Assembly (NCBI GenBank): GCA_045538465.1
Contig: JAZSRK010000120.1
Coordinates: forward strand, 1-12,382
DNA: 12,382 nt
Direction: 5' to 3'
Source of the DNA: Limiplasma sp045538465
Lineage (GTDB): Bacteria > Bacillota > Clostridia > Christensenellales > Aristaeellaceae
The stretch's first letter is position 1. Each line of letters begins with the position of its first letter. The notes beneath the pieces were generated by a model. It saw nothing but the letters and a program-made list of their open reading frames with translations, was not told where the DNA came from and made no database searches. This document shows, in pieces, positions 6,509 through 12,382 of this stretch. The position numbers were made by a program, and so were the translations under genes.

Positions 6509-7624
6509 TTACACCTCGATCAGTTCGTAGTCCATGCTGCCCAAGCCGATCTTCTGAGCATGCTCGATGCCTGCACGCCAGTTGGTAACGGGGTGGGTAT
6601 CATGGAAGATATCGTCGGTATGGTTGCCCTGCTCGGTCAGGTAGGTGTGCTCGCAGCGCTGCATCTTGTTGCAGGCATCGGCACAGGCCAGATCCAGCGC
6701 CACCGGGTCAAAGCTGGCAAACATGCCCACATCGGGGATGATCGGCACATCGTTCACGCCGTAGCAGTCGCAGAAGGGGCTCACGTCCATGACCAGAGAA
6801 ACGTGGAAGTGGGGCTTATCCTTCACGGCGGCCATGGCGTATTCGCTGATCTTGCGCACCAGCATATCGGTGCGGCTGTCGGGGCCGGTGATGGCACCAT
6901 GGTTGCGGCAAGCGCCTACACAGCGGCCGCAACCGAGGCACAGCTCGTGGTTGATGACGGCTTTGCGGCCCTTGCCTTCGCCCTCGAAGCGGATGGCGTT
7001 GTGGGCGCACTGACGGATGCACATGCCGCAGCCCACGCACATGTCCTCGTTCACCTGCGGCTTGCCTTCGTGGTGCATGTGGCGCTTGCCGGCGCAGCTG
7101 CCCAGACCCATGCCCAGATTCTTCAGCGCACCGCCGAAACCGGCACCTTCGTGGCCCTTGAAGTGGCTCACGCTGATGATGGCCTCTGCATCCACAGCAG
7201 CACGGCCGATGTAGGCTTCCTTGCAATATTCGCCGTCGATGGGCACGGCTACATCGTCGCTGCCGTCCAATCCGTCGGCGATGATCACATGGCAGCCGGT
7301 CTGGAAGGGGTTAAAGCCGTTTTCATAGGCGGCTTCCAAGTGATCCAGCGCATTGCGGCGCTTGCCCACATACAGGGTGTTGCAGTCAGTCAGGAAGGGA
7401 CGAGCGCCCATTTCCTTGAGCATATCCACGACTACCTTCACATAGCCGGGGCGCAGGTAAGCCATGTTGCCCGGCTCGCCGAAGTGGATCTTCACGGCGG
7501 TAAACTTGCCGTTCAGATCCATCTGGGGCATACCGGCCTTGGTAATGAGTTTGCGCAGTTTTTCCAGAATGTTGCAGCTCAGCGTGGTGCGGAAACTTGT
7601 GTAGTAAACCTTGGACTTTTCCAT
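6509..7624 (-). CDS. DUF362 protein with two 4Fe-4S clusters
   Basis: The 371-residue cytoplasmic protein combines a DUF362 fold with a ferredoxin insert. DUF362 hallmarks are KIHFGEPGN (45-53), SHFKGHEGAGFGGALKNLGM (153-172) and, C-terminally, FDPVALDLACADAC (305-318). The insert has two four-cysteine sets, C196-C199-C202-C206 and C229-C232-C235-C239, each fitting one 4Fe-4S cluster. The cysteines at 206 and 239 lack the usual following proline. Four further cysteines at 285, 287, 314 and 318 are possible ligands. The family is widespread in anaerobes and its reaction is not established; electron transfer is inferred from the clusters. The ATG at 7624 follows AGGAGG (7638-7633) with an 8-base gap. 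The gene leads the uvrA transcript. Confidence 0.92.
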   Translation of the reverse strand: MEKSKVYYTSFRTTLSCNILEKLRKLITKAGMPQMDLNGKFTAVKIHFGEPGNMAYLRPGYVKVVVDMLKEMGARPFLTDCNTLYVGKRRNALDHLEAAYENGFNPFQTGCHVIIADGLDGSDDVAVPIDGEYCKEAYIGRAAVDAEAIISVSHFKGHEGAGFGGALKNLGMGLGSCAGKRHMHHEGKPQVNEDMCVGCGMCIRQCAHNAIRFEGEGKGRKAVINHELCLGCGRCVGACRNHGAITGPDSRTDMLVRKISEYAMAAVKDKPHFHVSLVMDVSPFCDCYGVNDVPIIPDVGMFASFDPVALDLACADACNKMQRCEHTYLTEQGNHTDDIFHDTHPVTNWRAGIEHAQKIGLGSMDYELIEV

Positions 7625-7665
7625 GTTCTCTTCCTCCTGTAAGCATCTGCTCGATATGGCAAATG

Positions 7666-7679
7666 CGAAAATCTGTTCT
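7666..7679. promoter_or_regulatory. Candidate LexA (SOS) box upstream of DUF362-uvrA
   Basis: The Gram-positive LexA/DinR site is built on GAAC-N4-GTTC, often flanked by C and G. Here GAAA (7667-7670), ATCT, GTTC (7675-7678) with a preceding C gives one mismatch in the eight core bases and keeps the 4-base spacing. It lies just downstream of the inferred minus-strand transcription start, where a repressor would block the unit. uvrA is a classic SOS gene, which adds weight. The short, imperfect site could still be chance. Confidence 0.45.
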
Positions 7680-7687
7680 TGCCCGGT

Positions 7688-7716
7688 ATTTTAGCACAGC
7701 TGTTGCGGCTTAACAA
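7688..7716 (-). promoter_or_regulatory. Promoter of the DUF362-uvrA unit
   Basis: Read on the minus strand, TTGTTA (7716-7711), a 17-base spacer and TAAAAT (7693-7688) form a good sigma-A promoter. Transcription should begin near 7681, about 57 bases before the DUF362 start codon. It is back to back with the CotH-operon promoter at 7775-7803. Confidence 0.75.
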
Positions 7717-7774
7717 GGGGGGCGGGGCTTGAAAACAAGTAATTGAAAAAGATTTTTTGTTCATCGCGGTTTTC

Positions 7775-7803
7775 TTGACATCCCATACCCTGCTTTGTAT
7801 ACT
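7775..7803 (+). promoter_or_regulatory. Promoter of the CotH-glycosyltransferase operon
   Basis: A consensus -35 TTGACA (7775-7780), a 17-base spacer and TATACT (7798-7803) make a strong sigma-A-type promoter. Transcription should start near 7810, leaving a leader of about 35 bases with the ribosome site AAGGAGG at 7831-7837. Nothing here resembles a sporulation sigma-factor promoter, although CotH was first known as a spore-coat kinase. Confidence 0.88.
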
Positions 7804-7844
7804 GAAAACGTATTTGCCCATGGGGCTGCTAAGGAGGGATCCCG

Positions 7845-10337
7845 ATGCGAAAGCTTCACATCGGTTTGCTGTTGAGCTTTGTGCTGTGCCTGTCTGTGTT
7901 GCCAGCCTTTGCAGAAGGTTTAGCAAAGGGCGCTGCAGAGGTGGCAGGGGAAACAGCGGTCGAAGAGACTGTGCAGAGCACAGCCGAGGAGACCGACCCC
8001 GCCCAAACGACCGAAGAACCGTCTACCGAGCCGCAGGTTCCCTTTGCTTGCTGGCTCACTTGCCAAGTAGGAGAAGCACAGGTAAAGGTGCAACCCACCC
8101 AGTATGGCGACAGTCTCTTTTTGCCTACCTATGCAGATCTGTCTGGTTTGCAGGTAGCTGGCTGCGGGCAGTGGCAGGATCGTCCCCTCACGCTGACCGC
8201 TGGTGATGCATCCCTCACCGTCGCCCCCGGCGAAACCTTCGACCTGAACGCTCTGTTCCCGGAAGGCCCCGATGCCGAAGGTGTGTATTGGCTTTCGGTA
8301 TCTGTCGGAGACCCTTCTGATGAAAGAACACTGCGCATCCGTCAGTCAGCCAATCAGGCCAGTTTGTTCATCCGCAGCGCCGACCCGGAAAATCGCGGAC
8401 GTGCCTACGTGGATGGCTTGGAGGATCCCAAGAGCGATCCCATCACCGATGCTGCCCTGCTGATGGTGAGCGAAAACGGCGAAGTGGTTTACGACAACGA
8501 GCTGCGGGAGTTGCGCGGGCGCGGCAATACCACATGGGGCTGGGGTATCAAGAAGCCCTATCAGATCAAGCTGGAAAAGAAGACTGACCTGCTTCAGTCC
8601 GACGATCCGGCAAACAAGGAGCGCACTTGGCTGCTGTTGGCAGAATCTTTCGATGCCACGCTGGTGCATAATATGCTCTCGCTCGATCTGGGCCGTGCGC
8701 TGGGTATGGAGGGCACGGTGGAATACCGCCCGGTGGATCTGTACTACGACGGCGTGTATAACGGCTTCTACCTTTTGTGCGAAAAAGTACATGTAAAGCC
8801 CGGACGGCTGAACATTTTGGAAATGGATGACCTGATCGAGGAACAGTATCCCTTGGTAGGGAATGAAAGCCTGTTCCCGGTGATGGAGGAAAAAACAGAT
8901 ATCGGCAAGATCCGCTATGTATCCGGCGTTGAAACTGTTTTCGGCCAGCAGGGTGCTTATCTGATCGAGCTGGATTCCTACGGCGGCTTCGACGAAGAAA
9001 GCATGTTCCAGATCGGCAAGCATTACATGTACGAGATCCGTAGCCCGGAACACACCAGCCGGGAGGATGTTGTATATGTGCAGCTATTGACCAATGACCT
9101 GCATTTGACCATCGAAAACGGCGGTGTTCATCCGGTGGATGGGCGGCCTTTGGCAGAGCTGATCGATATCGATTCTCTGGCAAGGTACCTGCTGATCCAG
9201 CAGTTTGCCAAAACGGCAGACTTTGGCTACACCTCCACCTATCTCTACCTGCCGGAGGGCAGCACACAGTTTAAGGCGGGCCCCTTGTGGGACTTTGATA
9301 TCGCCTACGCCATGCGGGATGACCGTCCCCATGAAGGCGGCATTGATGGCTATGTGGCAGGCGACCGCTGGGTATATGCAATCATGGATATCCCTGTGGT
9401 GCAGGAAGCCATGCAGCAGATCTGGTGGGAGGAGCTGGAACCGCTCATCACCGGCACAGTTCTGGCTGAGGATGTGCAGGAGCAGGGCACGCTGTTGTCT
9501 CTTGAGGGCTACAAGACCGCAACAGAAGCTTCCCGCCGTATGAATTACGATCTGTGGCAGCTGGGCGGTTCCTATAACAACATCAATAAAGAGACCCTGT
9601 ATGAGACCTTCGATGAAAACTGGGATTACTTTTCTTCCTATATAAAGGACCGCACCGAATGGCTCAACGACGATATCCCCTTGTGGTCGGGCAGCGTGAT
9701 CGAAAAGGCAGCGCTGCATGTGAGCTACATCAATGCGGATGTGCCCGGCACAGCGCAGATCGTGCCTGCCAGCGTATTGCAGCGCACAGTCGTAAGCGAT
9801 GCGGCTTGGAGCAGCCAGCCGGATGAGGACAGACCCTGGCGCGCTATCTACACGGTGGATGTGGTGCTTACCGCTAAAGAAGGCAGCACCTTCTCGCAGG
9901 AAGCGGAGGCTGCCATCAACGGACAGCCGGCGCAGGTGCTGGCGGTATCCGATACGGAAATGACGGTTCGTTTTGCTTTCAGTGCACCGGTATATGAGCC
10001 CGCTGTGTATGACGATGTAGACTATGGGCTTTTGTACAACTACCATTATTATATAGACCAGTACCCGGAACTGCTGGACGAATGCGGCGACGACCCGACG
10101 GCTATCTTGGAAAACTACGTTTACTACGATCTACCGTCTGGCATAAGCGCTATTGAAACCTTCGATTATGATCTCTATTATGAAGCCTATACCCCTGTGT
10201 TGGAAGAATACTTCTTCAGCGATACCTACGAAAGCACCATGTACTATCTGGATAACGACCAGGATGAGTTGATGCTGGGCATGGGCGAGCGGATCGTTCC
10301 AGAGGCGGAGGATTTTGTGGAGTGTGATGCGCAGTGA
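7845..10337 (+). CDS. Secreted CotH-family kinase
   Basis: This 830-residue exported protein begins with a signal peptide (basic MRK, hydrophobic core, likely cut after AFA at residue 23). A Thr/Glu-rich linker (about 27-65) and a probable beta-sandwich domain (about 66-165) follow. The CotH kinase domain (about 165-600) shows RGRGNTTWGW (224-233), KKPYQIKL (236-243), YNGFYLLCEKV and GPLWDFDIAYA (479-489). The aspartates of WDFD (483, 485) resemble the catalytic/metal-binding acids of the family. A beta region (about 605-715) and a tyrosine- and acid-rich tail (722-830) follow, the tail resembling diverged YYxxxYPDL repeats of clostridial surface proteins. CotH of B. subtilis phosphorylates spore-coat proteins; other clostridial members are surface or cellulosome proteins. 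The substrate here is unknown. No sortase or lipobox signal was seen. The start follows AAGGAGG (7831-7837). The stop overlaps the next gene. Confidence 0.93.
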   Translation: MRKLHIGLLLSFVLCLSVLPAFAEGLAKGAAEVAGETAVEETVQSTAEETDPAQTTEEPSTEPQVPFACWLTCQVGEAQVKVQPTQYGDSLFLPTYADLSGLQVAGCGQWQDRPLTLTAGDASLTVAPGETFDLNALFPEGPDAEGVYWLSVSVGDPSDERTLRIRQSANQASLFIRSADPENRGRAYVDGLEDPKSDPITDAALLMVSENGEVVYDNELRELRGRGNTTWGWGIKKPYQIKLEKKTDLLQSDDPANKERTWLLLAESFDATLVHNMLSLDLGRALGMEGTVEYRPVDLYYDGVYNGFYLLCEKVHVKPGRLNILEMDDLIEEQYPLVGNESLFPVMEEKTDIGKIRYVSGVETVFGQQGAYLIELDSYGGFDEESMFQIGKHYMYEIRSPEHTSREDVVYVQLLTNDLHLTIENGGVHPVDGRPLAELIDIDSLARYLLIQQFAKTADFGYTSTYLYLPEGSTQFKAGPLWDFDIAYAMRDDRPHEGGIDGYVAGDRWVYAIMDIPVVQEAMQQIWWEELEPLITGTVLAEDVQEQGTLLSLEGYKTATEASRRMNYDLWQLGGSYNNINKETLYETFDENWDYFSSYIKDRTEWLNDDIPLWSGSVIEKAALHVSYINADVPGTAQIVPASVLQRTVVSDAAWSSQPDEDRPWRAIYTVDVVLTAKEGSTFSQEAEAAINGQPAQVLAVSDTEMTVRFAFSAPVYEPAVYDDVDYGLLYNYHYYIDQYPELLDECGDDPTAILENYVYYDLPSGISAIETFDYDLYYEAYTPVLEEYFFSDTYESTMYYLDNDQDELMLGMGERIVPEAEDFVECDAQ

Positions 10338-11824
10338 GTGAGACCTTGAATAAGAAGAACGCTGGCTGGCAGCAGCTTTGCGGATGGCTGGTGCTGGCTC
10401 TGCTGCTGTGCGCTGCTGTGTACCTGTTGTTTGCCAATCTGGGCGAAATGGCCATTGCGGATTATGATGAAGCACGCCACGGCGTAAATGCCTACGAAAT
10501 GATCCGCAATGATGAATACATCGTGCATACCTATGGCGGCGAGACGGATTATTGGAACCTGAAACCGCCCGCATCCTTCTGGAGCGTAGTGCTGGGCTAC
10601 CGGCTGTTTGGGTATAATGCGCTGGGTCTTCGCTTTTTCAGCGCGCTGGCCTCGCTGGTAAGCATGGCGCTGGTGGCAGTGTGGTGCGCGCGCCGCTATG
10701 GCGTGTGGGCGGCGGTAATGGCTTTGTGTGCATATGTGTGCAACCATGGCATGTATGTAAACCATTTTTCCCGTTTCGGCGATGCAGATGCCCTGTACCA
10801 GTTGTTCTTTACCATAGCCATGCTGTGCATGCTCAATGGCAGAAAGCGCTTCGGCTGGTTCTACGGCAGTGCTTTCGCCTTTGCACTGGCATTTCTCACC
10901 AAGGCGAGCCATGCGCTGAATATCGGTCTTATCTGCGCACTGTATGTGCTTTGCACCGGTAAGCTGCCTCAGCTGAAACCGCTGCGCATTCTGGGGCTTC
11001 TCGCCTGCGCTTTGCTCCCCATCGGTTTGTGGGCAGCGGCAAGGTATGCCAAGGATGGCACCGCTTTCTTTGAAGGCATGTTTCTGACGGATGTGGTGGA
11101 TCGTTTGGGTTCTACCGCTCACATGGATAATAAAACACCGCTGGCGCTGTATCTGGAAGCTTTCTGGAGCAGACCTTCGCTGGTGGTAGCGCTGATCGTG
11201 TGCGCGCTGTGCGCTTTGGCTTGCGTGCTTTTGCACATCCGGCTCAGCGATGACAGCAAGGATGCACTCATCGGTACGCTCCTGTGGCTAGTAGTGCCCA
11301 TCGTGTTCTACACGGTCACCAAAACCAAGTTTATCTGGTATGTGTATTCTGGTTTCGCCGCTATTTGCGTACTGACGGCTATTCTGGTGCATGCCGTTAT
11401 CGCCTCCGGGCATTTGAAGGGCATACGCACGGCGGTGTTGGCGCTGGCCTTTGCTGCCATGTGTGTGTTCGGCTGGCAGAATGTGCAGCGCATCAGCACC
11501 ATTACACAGGAGGATACCTACCAGCTCGTTATGCAGGAAATGCTGGATCGGGATATGGATGAGGGAACGCACATTTACATCCAATATAATGCGGAGGTAC
11601 AGAATGTGTGGAACCCCATGGAGTGGATGCAAGCCGACCGGCTCACGGCGATGCTCTATGGCGATACTGTTTGTATGGATGGCGGCGTTGAAGCCTTTTT
11701 GGCAGATGAGGACTATGCCATTCTGGTCATCGGGCAAAGTGGCAACCAAGATTGGATCAACACCCTTTATGAGGAGTGCTACTTCCGCACAGAGGAAGGC
11801 AGCGTTATGATCGTCGATAAATAA
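10334..11824 (+). CDS. ArnT/PMT-type GT-C membrane glycosyltransferase
   Basis: The 496-residue protein has about ten membrane helices up to roughly residue 380, then a soluble C-terminal domain of about 110 residues. The motif ADYDEARHG (42-50) matches the first outer-loop acidic motif of GT-C enzymes, and KPP (77-79) matches the KPPLYYW-like motif of ArnT and dolichyl-phosphate-mannose transferases. FSRFGDADAL and TKTKFIWYVY fit later family motifs. Such enzymes move a sugar from an undecaprenyl-phosphate carrier to a lipid or protein outside the membrane. The start is GTG at 10334. It forms a GTGA overlap with the CotH stop, with a distant GGAG (10319-10322), so translation is probably coupled. 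No in-frame ATG occurs before the conserved first motif. The acceptor is unknown; the CotH neighbour suggests an exported target. Confidence 0.87.
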   Translation: MSETLNKKNAGWQQLCGWLVLALLLCAAVYLLFANLGEMAIADYDEARHGVNAYEMIRNDEYIVHTYGGETDYWNLKPPASFWSVVLGYRLFGYNALGLRFFSALASLVSMALVAVWCARRYGVWAAVMALCAYVCNHGMYVNHFSRFGDADALYQLFFTIAMLCMLNGRKRFGWFYGSAFAFALAFLTKASHALNIGLICALYVLCTGKLPQLKPLRILGLLACALLPIGLWAAARYAKDGTAFFEGMFLTDVVDRLGSTAHMDNKTPLALYLEAFWSRPSLVVALIVCALCALACVLLHIRLSDDSKDALIGTLLWLVVPIVFYTVTKTKFIWYVYSGFAAICVLTAILVHAVIASGHLKGIRTAVLALAFAAMCVFGWQNVQRISTITQEDTYQLVMQEMLDRDMDEGTHIYIQYNAEVQNVWNPMEWMQADRLTAMLYGDTVCMDGGVEAFLADEDYAILVIGQSGNQDWINTLYEECYFRTEEGSVMIVDK

Positions 11825-11857
11825 ATTTTGTCCGCCGGATGCAGTCGGCTGGGAAAA

Positions 11858-11901
11858 CAACGCGGAAAAATGTCACTTTTGGTGGATGTTTTTCCGCGTT
11901 G
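11858..11901. terminator. Probable terminator hairpin after the glycosyltransferase gene
   Basis: The arms at 11858-11870 (CAACGCGGAAAAA) and 11889-11901 (TTTTTCCGCGTTG) pair perfectly over 13 bp around an 18-base loop, 33 bases after the stop codon. The T run is inside the 3' arm rather than after it, so it is not a classic intrinsic terminator. An attenuator or protein site is possible. Position and stem strength favour transcript-end function. Confidence 0.55.
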
Positions 11902-11909
11902 ACAATCTC

Positions 11910-11937
11910 GTTGATGGACACACCCGGCAGCGTGTGC
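11910..11937. repeat. Upstream copy of the rpsJ-leader box
   Basis: The first 19 bases match 12224-12242 at 18 of 19 positions (GTTGATGGACACACCCGGC here, GTCGATGG and so on there). Both copies continue into GTGT-containing sequence that can fold back on ACAC. This copy lies upstream of the rpsJ promoter and the other at the end of the leader, 314 bases apart. Confidence 0.75.
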
Positions 11938-12021
11938 ATACACGATTTTCATAAATGCAAGTTCATATGGGTTATACAGCCATTGCATCAAAAAAATATT
12001 CAAAAAAGTTTGCAAAAACTA

Positions 12022-12050
12022 TTGCAATCTGGTGCTGGTTATTGTATACT
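12022..12050 (+). promoter_or_regulatory. Promoter of rpsJ / S10 operon with A-rich upstream tract
   Basis: TTGCAA (12022-12027), a 17-base spacer and TATACT (12045-12050) form a sigma-A promoter. Just upstream, 11990-12020 is a run of A-tracts that could act as an UP element, as expected for a ribosomal-protein operon. Transcription should begin near 12057. An inverted repeat, ATGCAA (11955-11960) with TTGCAT (11983-11988), lies further upstream with no known role. Confidence 0.82.
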
Positions 12051-12056
12051 ACGGAG

Positions 12057-12281
12057 GCTGTCTGTTTAGGGATGAAGCGGTAAGTTGCCGCCATGGCCAT
12101 GGCGGGTAATTATCGTGGACCAGCCCGGTAATCGGGCGACGGACTTAAGACACGGCGCAAGGTTTGCGCCGTCGGACGGCTCCACGGCGGGAGAGGCCTT
12201 AGCCCCTCGCCAAATAAAAAGCCGTCGATGGACACACCCGGCGCGGTGTACTTGAGACCACAAAATCAAGGAGGAACGAAA
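12057..12281 (+). promoter_or_regulatory. Structured 5' leader of rpsJ, candidate r-protein leader
   Basis: The roughly 225-base leader can fold into several perfect hairpins. These are the palindrome at 12088-12105 (CCGCCAT/ATGGCGG); GCCCG 12123-12127 with CGGGC 12133-12137; ACGGCGCAA 12152-12160 with TTGCGCCGT 12164-12172; GGCG 12186-12189 with CGCC 12208-12211, closing a longer imperfect stem; and ACACC 12234-12238 with GGTGT 12245-12249. Long-range pairs are CGTGGA 12114-12119 with TCCACG 12181-12186, and GACGGCT 12175-12181 with AGCCGTC 12220-12226. These two overlap at one base and could be alternatives. No T run follows any stem, so control would more likely act on translation. I recall S10-operon leaders being described in Clostridia but could not check whether this belongs to that motif. 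Confidence 0.6.
12224..12249 (+). repeat. Downstream copy of the rpsJ-leader box
   Basis: GTCGATGGACACACCCGGC (12224-12242) repeats 11910-11928 with one change, and its ACACC pairs with GGTGT at 12245-12249. It lies at the end of the leader, 18 bases before the rpsJ ribosome site (AAGGAGG, 12268-12274). Confidence 0.75.
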
Positions 12282-12382
12282 ATGGCCAACCAGAAAATCC
12301 GTATCAAGCTGAAGGCTTACGAGCACAACCTGATCGATCAGTCTTCCGAGCGGATCGTGGAGACCGCCAAGCGCACTGGCGC
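12282..12382 (+). CDS. rpsJ: 30S ribosomal protein S10 (5' part only)
   Basis: The first 33 codons give MANQKIRIKLKAYEHNLIDQ, then SSERIVETAKRTG. This is the highly conserved N-terminus of S10, a 30S head protein that also acts in transcription antitermination with NusB. The gene runs off the window end; the usual length is about 100-105 residues. The ATG at 12282 follows a perfect AAGGAGG (12268-12274) with a 7-base gap. In Clostridia, rpsJ normally begins the large S10 operon (rplC, rplD, rplW and so on), so those genes are expected just outside the window. Confidence 0.97.
   Translation, partial: MANQKIRIKLKAYEHNLIDQSSERIVETAKRTG

Noticed and set aside
5593..7642. Two further long plus-strand frames (331 and 424 codons)
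   Set aside because: They are antisense to uvrA and the DUF362 gene, with low-complexity Ala/His/Val-rich translations and no family motifs.
12093..12131. A 12-codon leader-peptide frame (MAMAGNYRGPAR) in the rpsJ leader
   Set aside because: It has no ribosome site, and its start is buried in the perfect palindrome at 12088-12105. The codons suggest no attenuation signal.

Overview
The window looks like a low-to-mid-GC clostridial chromosome, most likely an Oscillospiraceae/Ruminococcaceae gut anaerobe close to Faecalibacterium, Gemmiger or Subdoligranulum. This rests on strong AGGAGG-type ribosome sites, the mix of families (SdpR/SdpI, DUF4003, DUF362 ferredoxin, CotH kinase) and GC-rich palindromes between genes. 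The genus is an inference from gene style, not from a database match.

Layout. 1-374 holds no gene but is packed with small hairpins. 375-2170 is a three-gene plus-strand operon: an ArsR/SdpR-type repressor, an SdpI-type membrane protein and a CPBP (CAAX-protease-like) membrane protein. It is driven by a good sigma-A promoter with a repeated operator just downstream of the -10. 2418-3389 is a monocistronic DUF4003 gene with its own promoter. 3390-3669 is a convergent intergenic region. There two diverged copies of a triple-hairpin element, one for each mRNA, flank a shared bidirectional terminator. 7624-3670 (minus strand) is a two-gene unit: a DUF362 protein with two 4Fe-4S clusters, then full-length uvrA, which starts at TTG. 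A LexA-like site lies near the inferred transcription start. 7845-11824 (plus, divergent from the previous unit) is a two-gene operon: a secreted CotH-type kinase and an ArnT/PMT-type GT-C glycosyltransferase, joined by a GTGA overlap. 11825-12281 holds a probable terminator, a strong promoter with an A-rich upstream tract and a structured leader of about 225 nt. It leads into rpsJ (ribosomal protein S10), cut off by the window end and presumably the first gene of the S10 operon.

How the genes work together. The sdpR-sdpI-CPBP operon resembles a self-regulated immunity or envelope-stress cassette without a visible toxin. The DUF362-uvrA unit links a redox protein of unknown role to nucleotide excision repair. 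The CotH-GT-C pair suggests modification of an exported protein or cell-surface glycopolymer, with one enzyme probably outside the membrane and the other in it. No phage, insertion sequence, CRISPR array or tRNA was seen. The less routine material is non-coding: the triple-hairpin 3' element with compensatory changes, the SdpR operator array, and the rpsJ leader with a duplicated 19-nt box on either side of its promoter.
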